A DNA stretch of 64,000 bases. It comes from Anaerolineae bacterium. GTDB taxonomy: Bacteria > Chloroflexota > Anaerolineae > Aggregatilineales > Aggregatilineaceae. The stretch covers positions 1 through 64,000 of the forward strand of contig JAFGNU010000083.1 in the NCBI GenBank assembly GCA_016926875.1. The letters run 5' to 3'. The position numbers and the translations under genes are program-made. Shown here in pieces: positions 7,532 through 16,061 of this stretch. The notes beneath the pieces are model-generated. The model was not told where the DNA came from. It did not search any database and worked only from the letters and a program-made list of their open reading frames with translations. Numbering within the stretch: position 1 is the stretch's first letter; every line of letters starts with the position of its first letter.

Positions 7532-8793
7532 GACTGCACCACCTCGATCCTGGCCCCCAGGTTTACCAGGCGGCTAACCACGTTCTCAAACGTCCGGTCG
7601 ATCAACTCGGCGCTGTCAATCGTTACGCTGCTTTCAGAGCACAGCGCCGCGCCTAGCAGCGCCAGCCCGGTCCGGATATCCGGCGTATCCATATATTCAC
7701 CGCGCAGCGGCGACGGTCCGACTACCAGCGCCCGGTGGGGATCACACAGCACGATCTGAGCGCCCATCGACGTGAGCTTGTCCACAAACAGCAGGCGGTT
7801 ATTGAATAATTTCTCATGGATCAGTGTTGTGCCCCGCGCCTGGGTAGCGATGACGGTTGCCATGGCTATCAGATCGGAAGGAAAACCCGGCCAGGGCGCG
7901 GTTTCAATCGGCACATCCAACTCTTCTTCATCCTGCGACACGGCCAGTGTATCGTGTACCGGCAGGAACAGCGTATCGCCGTTTAAATACAGGTGAATGC
8001 CCAGCCGGGCGAGCACCTTTGAGATCAGTTTTAGGTGATCCGGATTCACGGCTTCAATGGTCAGGGAACCGTGCGTGATCGCCCCGATGGCGGCAACGCT
8101 GGCGATCTCGATGTGATCGGGTGACAGGTGAGTCGATGCCCCACCAAGCTGACCGGTACCCCGAATATGTAAAACGTTCGAGCCGATCCCGTCGATCTGC
8201 GCGCCCATCTGGACCAGCAGGCGCTGCAAGTCTTGTACGTGTGGCTCAGATGCCGCATTGTGAACAATCGTTTCGCCGCCCAGCCCGGCGGCCAGCATAC
8301 ACACCAGCGCAGTAGTGGTGACACTGGTCTGGATCAAGATGATCTCGCGCCGGTCCCAGGGTTCGACCTGGAAATCGATCACACCGCTGCTGACCCGCAC
8401 ATCAACGCCCAGATCACGCAGGGCGACCAGGTGGGCGTGCAGGCGGCTGATCGGGTACAGCACTTCCATACGCGCGTGCTGCCGTCGTACCAGGATCGGG
8501 GCCAGCAGCAGCACCGCGCTCACTTGCCGGTCAGTCAGGTCTTGTTCCAGCGAGCGGGTATGTACCGTTGGTGTTTGCAAGCGGACCGTGTCGCCCTCGC
8601 GGAATACGTCGGCCCCCAACGCCTGAACGGCATCAAACATCATCGACGTGCTCAACGTATCCGGTATCCCCGCCAGTATTACCGGGGCGTCGGTTAACAG
8701 CGCTGCTGCCGTTACTGCCAGCGCCGAATTGCTGTTCCCCGAAGGGCGAAAAGTGCCCTGAAGTGGGTGACCGCCGTGCACGACTATACGCAT
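7528..8793 (-). CDS. MurA-like enolpyruvyl transferase paralogue, atypical active site
   Basis: 421-residue protein of the UDP-GlcNAc enolpyruvyl transferase (EPSP synthase-like) fold; length and overall alignment fit MurA. Retained features are the asparagine of S-G-N-S-N-S-A-L (N22), D307 in W-P-G-F-P-S-D-L, and R374 in D-I-R-T-G. However, the usual K of S-G-A-K-N is S21, and the loop that normally carries the catalytic Cys (G-G-C-x-I-G-x-R-P-V-D) is about three residues shorter and has no Cys or Asp in that place (about 108-120). Normal MurA chemistry is thus doubtful. It heads an operon with hydrolase, Mur ligase, ddl and peptidase genes. It may be a true but divergent MurA, a regulator, or an enzyme acting on another UDP-sugar. 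Confidence 0.85.
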   Translation of the reverse strand: MRIVVHGGHPLQGTFRPSGNSNSALAVTAAALLTDAPVILAGIPDTLSTSMMFDAVQALGADVFREGDTVRLQTPTVHTRSLEQDLTDRQVSAVLLLAPILVRRQHARMEVLYPISRLHAHLVALRDLGVDVRVSSGVIDFQVEPWDRREIILIQTSVTTTALVCMLAAGLGGETIVHNAASEPHVQDLQRLLVQMGAQIDGIGSNVLHIRGTGQLGGASTHLSPDHIEIASVAAIGAITHGSLTIEAVNPDHLKLISKVLARLGIHLYLNGDTLFLPVHDTLAVSQDEEELDVPIETAPWPGFPSDLIAMATVIATQARGTTLIHEKLFNNRLLFVDKLTSMGAQIVLCDPHRALVVGPSPLRGEYMDTPDIRTGLALLGAALCSESSVTIDSAELIDRTFENVVSRLVNLGARIEVVQS

Positions 8794-8846
8794 AGTGCTA
8801 CATCTCCAGGCTTAATATAAAGCGCATAACGCGCATCCACCGCGTG

Positions 8847-8874
8847 ATTATACCAGGAAGGCGATAGGCTCCAA
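8847..8874 (-). promoter_or_regulatory. Promoter of the envelope operon
   Basis: On the minus strand TTGGAG (8874-8869), 16 bases, then TATAAT (8852-8847), about 54 bases before the MurA-like ATG. GGAGATG near 8805 serves as RBS. Confidence 0.6.
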
Positions 8875-8935
8875 GGGCGGGATCGCCCGGCAGGAAGGAC
8901 CGGATTCTGGGGCACTGGTTCGGCTGGCGTGCACG

Positions 8936-8944
8936 TGGTACGAT
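8936..8944 (+). promoter_or_regulatory. Possible extended -10 of SH3 protein gene
   Basis: TGG followed by TACGAT fits an extended -10 element 38 bases before the ATG. No -35 of note is visible. Confidence 0.35.
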
Positions 8945-8981
8945 AAGCGCATTATTCTGGTTGCTTGTGGTGGGAACTTGT

Positions 8982-10793
8982 ATGCTACGCATCCGTTGTC
9001 GCTATCAGGTTGGCTTGATCGTGTTGTGTGTCCTGCTGCTGGTTGTTGGGCAGAGTGCCGACCGGCGGCTCTGGGCGCAGGACGGGCCTACAAAGCCGTC
9101 AAATATAAACTGGGTCCGCCCGGAAAGCGGCATCAACGTGCGCAGCGGGCCGGGGTATACATATGGGATCATCGGGCATTTTTTGCATGGCGCCTGGGTG
9201 CAGCCGCTGGCGCGCAGCCTGGATGGCGAGTGGATTCTGGTGGCCTACTACATAACCCAGGGCTGGGTTCAGGTAGACGGGGTAAGCTGGCGGTTGAATA
9301 CAAACGCCCTGCCGCTGATCCCGGCCATGAAGCCGACGCCGATCCCGGTGCCGCTGGGTATGTATGAAACGCCGGGCGCGCCGACACAGACGCCGAATGC
9401 AAGTTGGATCAGGTCAGGGCCGAATGGGGTGTACGTTCGCAGCGGGCCGGGCCAGGAATTCGCGCCGGTTGGTGAGCTGTTTACCGGCGACGTGATCGAT
9501 CCGGTTGCGCAGGACAGGGCGGGCAACTGGGTGCTGATCCGGTTTGAAGATGGCTACGGCTGGATACGCTATGATCTGGCGTTCTGGAGCGAGGACATAG
9601 ACGCGCTGGTGGTGGTGGACGAACCGGACTTGACACCCGTGTTTACCGCCGTGGCGCGTTATGTGCCGCCCACCGGCAGCCCTACCTGGACAGACATACC
9701 CAGCCCATTCCCATCCGATACACCAGTAGATACACCGACATTCACGCCCACCTTTACGCCATCTGCGACTGAAACATACACGCCCACGGCTACTCTCACT
9801 GCCAGCCCGACGGCTTCGGATACGCCGACCGGCACGCCCACCGCCAGCCCAACCGAGTTACCGACAGCTACCTGGACGCTGACGCCGACGGCGACCGCTG
9901 TGCCCAGCCTGACGCCATCCGAGCTGCCAACTCTCACGCTAACTCCCACGCCAACAGCAGCGGCCAGCAGCACGCCTACCGCCAGCCCAACCGAGCTACC
10001 AACCGCCACCTGGACACTGACGCCAACGCTGACCACTACGCCCAGCCTGACGCCGTCCGAGCTGCCAACCGTTACGCCAACGGTAACGGATACCAGCACG
10101 CCATCTGCCACGCCGGATGGTACCGGGACCGCGCTGGCGCTGGCGCCTATGCTGCCACCTACGGGCACGCCTGTTCCGCCAACTACCGCCATCCCATCAC
10201 CAACAGTCACGGCGCTGCCTGCATCCGATACGCCGCCGCCCACGTTTACACCGGGCGCCACGCCTGCGCCCACGCACACGGCCACGCCATTAGCGGCTGC
10301 CGCTGCCGGGTCGCCGGGGGACAGCGGCGCGGCAGATGTGGATGAGGCGAGCATAAGTGGGCCACAGGATGGTGAAGAGGCCGGAAACGACACCGGGCCG
10401 GACATCAAGACCGTTTTACTTGGCGGACTGGGGCTGGTTGCGCTGGTCTATCTCGGTCTGTACGCCGTTTATACTGTCGGTATGGGCCGCTATCAAATGG
10501 GATTCTTTCTCAGCGTATGCCCGGTATGTGAAGAAGGCGAACTGTACCTGGAAGAACGCCGCTACCGTGTGTTCGGTATCCCGCGTGTGCGGCGCGTGAT
10601 ACGCTGCGATACCTGCCGCTCGGTGCTGCGCGAGATCGGGCGAGGGCGCTGGCGGTATGCCGTCGATGGCGCGGTTAATGCCGACCTGTACGACCGCCTG
10701 AATGCCCGCACACTGACCGAAGACCAGCTAAAGGACATCTCGCCGGAGTACAGCGGTATCCAGCCTGAGTACATTGAGGATGACATCCGGTAA
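8982..10793 (+). CDS. Trans-membrane SH3-domain protein with Thr/Pro stalk and zinc ribbon
   Basis: 603 residues. The ATG at 8982 follows GGTGGGA. Order: hydrophobic signal/anchor (about 8-25); two bacterial SH3 (SH3b) domains, each with an R-S-G-P-G core (about 45-97 and 138-190); a Thr/Pro/Ser-rich stalk of about 230 residues with a 46-residue internal duplication; a membrane helix (about 477-500); and a C-terminal domain with C513-x2-C516 and C542-x2-C545, a likely zinc ribbon. SH3b domains commonly bind cell-wall peptides. The inferred topology puts SH3b and stalk outside and the zinc ribbon inside. It is divergent from the envelope operon, with 188 bases between the two start codons, suggesting a wall-related structural or sensing role. 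No enzymatic domain is visible. Confidence 0.85.
   Translation: MLRIRCRYQVGLIVLCVLLLVVGQSADRRLWAQDGPTKPSNINWVRPESGINVRSGPGYTYGIIGHFLHGAWVQPLARSLDGEWILVAYYITQGWVQVDGVSWRLNTNALPLIPAMKPTPIPVPLGMYETPGAPTQTPNASWIRSGPNGVYVRSGPGQEFAPVGELFTGDVIDPVAQDRAGNWVLIRFEDGYGWIRYDLAFWSEDIDALVVVDEPDLTPVFTAVARYVPPTGSPTWTDIPSPFPSDTPVDTPTFTPTFTPSATETYTPTATLTASPTASDTPTGTPTASPTELPTATWTLTPTATAVPSLTPSELPTLTLTPTPTAAASSTPTASPTELPTATWTLTPTLTTTPSLTPSELPTVTPTVTDTSTPSATPDGTGTALALAPMLPPTGTPVPPTTAIPSPTVTALPASDTPPPTFTPGATPAPTHTATPLAAAAAGSPGDSGAADVDEASISGPQDGEEAGNDTGPDIKTVLLGGLGLVALVYLGLYAVYTVGMGRYQMGFFLSVCPVCEEGELYLEERRYRVFGIPRVRRVIRCDTCRSVLREIGRGRWRYAVDGAVNADLYDRLNARTLTEDQLKDISPEYSGIQPEYIEDDIR
9843..10118 (+). repeat. Internal duplication in the Thr/Pro stalk, period 138 bp
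   Basis: Two consecutive copies, starting near 9843 and 9981, encode S-P-T-E-L-P-T-A-T-W-T-L-T-P then S-L-T-P-S-E-L-P-T. Many differences are at third codon positions, so the protein pattern is kept while DNA has diverged. Confidence 0.7.
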
Positions 10794-10928
10794 GCCCGGT
10801 GTAATGATATGGATCACCTGCCGTTTGGCGCCAGGCTCGCAACCCGGCTCTTGCCGACTGCGTATAGAGTCGGTACCATCTCATCATACAAGGCTGGTTT
10901 TTGATTACATCGTACATTACTGGAGCAC

Positions 10929-12377
10929 ATGGTGACACAGTCTATTAAAACGCCTGAGTGGGTGAAGGATGCGATTTTTTACCAGATTTTCCCAGACCGG
11001 TTTGCCAACAGCGAACGCGTAACCAAGCCGTCTAACCTGGAAGCCTGGGACGCATCACCGACCCCGCATGGCTTTAAAGGCGGTGACTTACTGGGAGTGG
11101 CCGAACACCTGGATTATCTGCACGATCTAGGGATCAGTGCGATCTATTTGAACCCGGTCTTTCAGTCGGCATCCAACCACCGCTATCACACGCACGACTA
11201 TTACAAGGTTGACCCCCTGCTCGGCGGCAATGATGCCCTGCGCGAACTGCTGGATGCAGCGCACGCACGCGGAATCCGGGTGGTGCTGGACGGCGTGTTT
11301 AACCATGCCAGTCGGGGGTTTTTCCAGTTTAATCACATTATCGAGTGCGGCAAGCAGTCGCCTTACCTGGACTGGTTCACGGTCAAGAGCTTCCCGCTGA
11401 ATGCCTACGACGAGAAGCAAAAGCCAAATTATGGCGCCTGGGTGGGACTGCATGCCCTGCCGGAGTTTAATACTACCAACCCGCAAGTGCGCGAGTTTAT
11501 CTTTGATGTGGCTGTGCGCTGGATCGAGTTTGGGATCGACGGCTGGCGGCTGGACGTGCCCCACGAGATCGACGACGATTCGTTCTGGCAGGAATTTCGC
11601 CGCCGAGTGAAAAATGCTAATCCCGAAGCATACATCGTCGGCGAAATCTGGACACCGGCGCAGCGCTGGCTGGAAGGTGACCAGTTTGACGCGGTGATGA
11701 ACTACGTGCTGACACAGCCGCTGATGTCCTTCTTTGGAGCGCGAACGCTGGCGCCGCTGTGGCACGGTGGCACTTATCCCCCGGCAAAGCCCATGAATGC
11801 GCCGGAGTTTGCCCAGGCGGTTGAGTCCGCGCTGAGCCTGTACGACTGGGAAATCACCAGCGCGCAGATGAACCTGTTGGGCAGCCACGATACACCACGC
11901 TTCGTGAACATGGTCGGCGGTGACCGGTCGGCGCTGCGGCTGGCAATGCTGTGTATGATGACTTTGCCCGGTGCGCCTACCATATACTATGGCGATGAGA
12001 TCGGCTTGAGCGGCGGCTACGAACCCGAATCACGCGGCGGGATGCCCTGGGATCGATCTCAGTGGGACGTCGAGTTGTTGGGCTATATTCGCGGCGCGAT
12101 TCAACTGCGCAACGCGCACGCGGCGCTGCGGCGCGGTACATACCGGACGCTGCTGGCCGAAGGTGAGCAGCTCGCTTATGCGCGGGAACTGGATGGCGAG
12201 CGTCTGATCGTCGCGTTCAACGCGGCGGCTGACCCCCAAACGCTGCACGTCCCGTTGGCGGGTGGCGGCAGCCCGCGCGTGCTGTTTGGCGAGGTGCAGG
12301 AAATAACGCGCCAGGATGCGGTGGTATCCATCAACGCCCTGTCCCGGTCTGGAGTAGTTATCGCACTGCAAAATTAG
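10929..12377 (+). CDS. GH13 alpha-glucosidase / neopullulanase-type glycosidase
   Basis: 482-residue alpha-amylase-family enzyme without signal peptide, so probably cytoplasmic, acting on maltodextrins or similar alpha-glucans. The four GH13 regions are clear: D-G-V-F-N-H (121-126); G-W-R-L-D-V-P-H with nucleophile D209; G-E-I-W with acid/base E239; and S-H-D-T-P-R with D321. The start, W-V-K-D-A-I-F-Y-Q-I-F-P-D-R-F, resembles the neopullulanase/cyclomaltodextrinase subfamily, but the usual N-terminal starch-binding-like domain is missing. A beta-sandwich C-terminal domain is present. TGGAG precedes the ATG. It is followed after 35 bases by the nucleoside kinase, probably in one transcript. 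Confidence 0.93.
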   Translation: MVTQSIKTPEWVKDAIFYQIFPDRFANSERVTKPSNLEAWDASPTPHGFKGGDLLGVAEHLDYLHDLGISAIYLNPVFQSASNHRYHTHDYYKVDPLLGGNDALRELLDAAHARGIRVVLDGVFNHASRGFFQFNHIIECGKQSPYLDWFTVKSFPLNAYDEKQKPNYGAWVGLHALPEFNTTNPQVREFIFDVAVRWIEFGIDGWRLDVPHEIDDDSFWQEFRRRVKNANPEAYIVGEIWTPAQRWLEGDQFDAVMNYVLTQPLMSFFGARTLAPLWHGGTYPPAKPMNAPEFAQAVESALSLYDWEITSAQMNLLGSHDTPRFVNMVGGDRSALRLAMLCMMTLPGAPTIYYGDEIGLSGGYEPESRGGMPWDRSQWDVELLGYIRGAIQLRNAHAALRRGTYRTLLAEGEQLAYARELDGERLIVAFNAAADPQTLHVPLAGGGSPRVLFGEVQEITRQDAVVSINALSRSGVVIALQN

Positions 12378-12412
12378 CGCCCGGTGATGGGCGAAAAACG
12401 AGACGTATCGAT

Positions 12413-14155
12413 ATGGAAGCGCAACGTTCACTTGTGCGCCGTGCGGTCCCCCGCACCGCTGTGCAGGTTACATTCTCTGATGGCACTGTGCTTGAGGGGC
12501 CGGTTGGCACCCCGCTCGAAACATTTATACGCGCTGCCGAAAGTGAGCAACCGCCGCAAGAGGCGCTGACGGTGGCGGCCATTGTAGACGGCGTGCTGCG
12601 CGAACTGACGATGCCTGTCATGCGCGACGTGCGCATCAACCGGGTGAGGTCCAATTCAGGCGACGGGGGGCGTATCTACCGGCGGTCGCTGGCCTTTTTG
12701 CTGATCGTCGCGGCATCAGAACTGTTTCCTGATACACAGGTGTTGATCGATTACGCCCTGCCGAGCGGCGCGTTTTTCTGCAAGGTGCGCGGGCGGGACC
12801 CGTTCAGCGCCGACGACCTCGAAGCGATCAAGACGCGCATGCACGAGATCGTGGTAGCTAACGAGCCGATCCAGCGCGAGGAGATCGCGCTAGAGGATGC
12901 GGTAAAAATCTTCCACGAGCGCGGGTATGAAGACAAAGTTCGCCTGTTGCAGTTCCGTAACAAAAACTATCTCACGATCTATAAGCTGCGCGGGCAGGTG
13001 GATTACTTCTACGGTTACATGGTGCCCAATACAGGTTACCTGACGCTGTTTAATATTCTGCCGGAAGAAGACGGCTTTATCCTGCAATATCCGCGCCGCG
13101 AAAGCGCAAATATCATCCTTCCCTACGTCAAGTCACCACAGATGACGCAGGTCTTCCGGCGCACCGAGGAATGGCTGCGGCTGCTTGGCGTGGAAGATAT
13201 CGGCCAACTCAATGAGGCGATCCGGGATGGCCGCTCCCGCGAACTGGTGCTGGTTAACGAAGCGCTGCACGAACAGCATATTGCCCAGATCGCATCACAG
13301 ATTGCAGGGCGGCACAAAGAAGGGCTGCGGCTGGTTCTGATCGCGGGGCCGTCGTCTTCGGGCAAGACCTCGTTTGCAAAACGATTGGCGATTCAATTGA
13401 TGGCGCACGGCCTGCGGCCCTATACCCTGGAGATGGATCGCTATTTCGTAGAGCGCGAACTGACCCCGCGCGACGAGAGCGGCGAGTATGACTTCGAAGC
13501 GCTGGAAGCGGTCGATCTGTCGCTGTTTAACGAGCAGTTGCTCGGCCTGACGACGGGACAGTGTGTGCAGATTCCCCACTTCGATTTTGTCACCGGGACG
13601 CGCGCGTTTGGTGAGGATGTGCAGCTTTCCGCCGATCATATCCTGATTGTGGAAGGGATTCACGGGTTGAATCCCCGGCTGGTGGAGTCCATCCCTGCCG
13701 GGCGCACCCACCGGGTTTACGTGTCGGCCCTGACCCAGCTTAACATTGACCGCCACAACCGCGTGCCGACAACCGATGTGCGCCTGATCCGTCGCATTGT
13801 GCGCGACTCCACCTACCGGGGCTACAGCGCGCTGCAAACGCTTTCGCGCTGGGAAAGCGTGCGGCGCGGTGAAAAGCGGAACATTTTCCCGTACCAGGAA
13901 AATGCCGACGTGATGTTTAACTCCGCCCTGGTCTACGAACTGGCCGTGCTGCGCCCGCTGGCCGAGCCGCTGCTGCTTCAGCTTGAGCCGGACCAGCCGC
14001 ACTATATCGAGGCGCGGCGGCTGCTGTCGATCTTGAGCTGGCTCAAGACGATGGATGCCGAACTGGTGCCGGATAACTCGCTGCTGCGCGAATTTATTAG
14101 TGGCTCGATCCTGCGCGACTATATGCCGGGGTACAGTTACGGCGCGGCAAGCTGA
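12413..14155 (+). CDS. Uridine kinase-like nucleoside kinase with TGS-like N-terminus
   Basis: 580-residue fusion. The N-terminal 70 residues (V-Q-V-T-F-S-D-G-T-V-L-E-G-P) resemble a TGS domain. A region like the threonyl-tRNA synthetase second additional domain follows: L-A-F-L-L-I-V-A-A-S-E-L-F-P, though its usual HxxxH zinc-site histidines are not obvious. From about 305 there is a phosphoribulokinase/uridine kinase domain with the P-loop G-P-S-S-S-G-K-T-S (312-320) and D-R-Y-F-V. This architecture is known in clostridia and Chloroflexota, annotated as nucleoside kinase; substrate is not settled. Its neighbours are a glucosidase (35 bases upstream) and two dynamin-like genes (34 bases downstream). 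Confidence 0.87.
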   Translation: MEAQRSLVRRAVPRTAVQVTFSDGTVLEGPVGTPLETFIRAAESEQPPQEALTVAAIVDGVLRELTMPVMRDVRINRVRSNSGDGGRIYRRSLAFLLIVAASELFPDTQVLIDYALPSGAFFCKVRGRDPFSADDLEAIKTRMHEIVVANEPIQREEIALEDAVKIFHERGYEDKVRLLQFRNKNYLTIYKLRGQVDYFYGYMVPNTGYLTLFNILPEEDGFILQYPRRESANIILPYVKSPQMTQVFRRTEEWLRLLGVEDIGQLNEAIRDGRSRELVLVNEALHEQHIAQIASQIAGRHKEGLRLVLIAGPSSSGKTSFAKRLAIQLMAHGLRPYTLEMDRYFVERELTPRDESGEYDFEALEAVDLSLFNEQLLGLTTGQCVQIPHFDFVTGTRAFGEDVQLSADHILIVEGIHGLNPRLVESIPAGRTHRVYVSALTQLNIDRHNRVPTTDVRLIRRIVRDSTYRGYSALQTLSRWESVRRGEKRNIFPYQENADVMFNSALVYELAVLRPLAEPLLLQLEPDQPHYIEARRLLSILSWLKTMDAELVPDNSLLREFISGSILRDYMPGYSYGAAS

Positions 14156-14189
14156 CCGGGTATTTATGTGTGTCATGGGTAGGTGAGTC

Positions 14190-16061
14190 TTGGACAGCGA
14201 ACAAATTTCCACCAAACTGCTCAGCCGCTACGAAGCCATCCGCCGCCAGGAGCACGACCAGATCACTGAACTGCTGGAACCGCTCGGACGGGTGGACGGC
14301 CTGCCGGAGAGCGAAATGGAGCAGGTGCGGGACGCGCTGTTCCATACCAACCACCCGTTTTTGATGGTTATGGCCGGGCCGTTTGGCTCCGGCAAGTCCA
14401 GCATCATCAATGCCCTGCTGGGTGAAGAGGTGATGGAAGTTGGACCGATCCCGACCACCGACCATATCGTGATCCTGCGGCACGGCCCGGATGTGCAGCG
14501 CACGCGGTCGGGAGATGTTGAAAGCGTCTTTCACCCCAGCCCGATGTTGGAAAACCTGAGCCTGGTCGATACACCCGGCCTGGAATCGGTGTTCCGCACG
14601 CACGACGAGGTCACACGGCGTTTTTTGCACCGGGCGGATGTTGTACTGCTGGTCATGATCGCCACGCAGGTACTGACGGCCAGCAACCTGGAATACTTGC
14701 AGCAGCTTAAAGCCTATGGCAAGCGCGTGATCGTGGTCGTCAACCAGATGGACGTACTTGAACCGGGGGACCGCGAACAGGTACGCGATTTTGTGCTGGA
14801 GCAGTGCAGTCTGCACATGGGCGTTGAGCCACCAGTCTGGCTGGTGTCGGCCCGGCAGGCGATGGATGCCCAGCAGGAAGCACCCCGCGACGAGATCGAA
14901 TGGGATGCCAGCGGTTTTGCCGATATTGAAGAGTACATCCGCGAGACGCTGAACGACCTGGAACGCTTCCGCCAGAAGCTCGAAACGCCAATCCACATCT
15001 GCCAGAATGTAACAAAATCTGCGCTGGCGCTGGTGCAGGAGCAGCAGGCCGCGCTCGATGATCACCGCAAAACAACTGAAAACATCGAGGCGCAGATTCA
15101 ACAGGCCAAACGCGAACAGCAGCAGACCGCCGACGAAGCGTTCGAAACTATCAGCGAACACTGGGACGAAACGGCCCGCCTGGGCGGTGAAGCGATTGGC
15201 GAGCTGTTCCAGTTCTCGCGTGGGATTTCGCTGTTCTTCGGCGGGTTGGGCGAGTTGATCGGATTGGGGCGGCTGGTGCGCCGCTTCCGCAAACAAACCC
15301 GCGCCGAAAACGCGTTTGAGCAGCACAAGGTCCGCGATACGCTGCACCAGATTCCCGCCGTCGTGGACAAGCTGGGGCCGCGCCTCGAAGGTCGTGATCT
15401 GCAAGATATTGACGACCTGGTAGATTATACGCGCGGGGCGGTGAAGAAGCTGCCGCCGAACCTGTCCGACAAGATGATCGGCAAAATCCAGGCGCCGCTG
15501 CGCTATGAACGCAGCTTTCTACGCAACGTGCGCGACCCGTTGGACACGATCCTGCGCGAAGCGGAACGCTTTGAAACCAAGCGCCTGGATCGCACCCTGC
15601 GCAACACGTTGATCATGCTGGCGCTGTGGGAGATTCTGACGATTATGCTGGTACTGATCGTAGCGGTCAGCGCGCTAGGGGCATCGCCGGACGCCGGGTC
15701 GATCCTGCTGGTGTTTGCCATCGGTATCGGGTTCGTGCTGCTGGGGATAGCCCTGGTGCCGCTGCGGGGCTGGCTGTTGAGCAAAGCGTATGAGCGCCGC
15801 TTGCAGCGCTGCCGCGATGATTACCTGACCACTCTGCGCCGCGCCACCGGCGATCTGCTTGCGCACGGCGTGCAGCTTCGGCGGGACGCCACCGCGCCGT
15901 TCACGCGCCTGATCGAGTCGCAGACCGAACTGCTGGACGAACTGCGCACTGATCTACAGGGACACCAGCAGGCATTCATACGCATTCAGGGCGGGCTGGC
16001 CAGCCTGGGCGAGTCCAGGCTATCACCTGCGAAGATAGAAAACAGGGATCACAATGACTGA
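14190..16061 (+). CDS. Bacterial dynamin-like GTPase, first of a tandem pair
   Basis: 623 residues. The TTG start is supported by GGGTAGGTGAG just upstream. The GTPase has G1 G-P-F-G-S-G-K-S-S (63-71), a T-T pair as switch I (89-90), D-T-P-G (127-130) and N-Q-M-D (185-188). Long Gln/Glu-rich helical segments follow (about 270-330), then two hydrophobic segments around 475-525 and a helical tail. The pattern matches bacterial dynamin-like proteins, which bind, tubulate or fuse membranes. Its stop overlaps the second dynamin gene by eight bases, so the two are translationally coupled and their products may form a heteromer, as reported for other paired bacterial dynamins. Confidence 0.9.
   Translation: MDSEQISTKLLSRYEAIRRQEHDQITELLEPLGRVDGLPESEMEQVRDALFHTNHPFLMVMAGPFGSGKSSIINALLGEEVMEVGPIPTTDHIVILRHGPDVQRTRSGDVESVFHPSPMLENLSLVDTPGLESVFRTHDEVTRRFLHRADVVLLVMIATQVLTASNLEYLQQLKAYGKRVIVVVNQMDVLEPGDREQVRDFVLEQCSLHMGVEPPVWLVSARQAMDAQQEAPRDEIEWDASGFADIEEYIRETLNDLERFRQKLETPIHICQNVTKSALALVQEQQAALDDHRKTTENIEAQIQQAKREQQQTADEAFETISEHWDETARLGGEAIGELFQFSRGISLFFGGLGELIGLGRLVRRFRKQTRAENAFEQHKVRDTLHQIPAVVDKLGPRLEGRDLQDIDDLVDYTRGAVKKLPPNLSDKMIGKIQAPLRYERSFLRNVRDPLDTILREAERFETKRLDRTLRNTLIMLALWEILTIMLVLIVAVSALGASPDAGSILLVFAIGIGFVLLGIALVPLRGWLLSKAYERRLQRCRDDYLTTLRRATGDLLAHGVQLRRDATAPFTRLIESQTELLDELRTDLQGHQQAFIRIQGGLASLGESRLSPAKIENRDHND

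Noticed and set aside
9659-10408. Minus-strand frame rich in Val/Gly repeats
   Set aside because: It is the antisense of the Thr/Pro codons in the stalk of the SH3 protein; composition is an artefact.
13295-15404. Two long minus-strand frames opposite the kinase and first dynamin
   Set aside because: They show no recognised motif and are shadows of conserved plus-strand genes in high-GC DNA.
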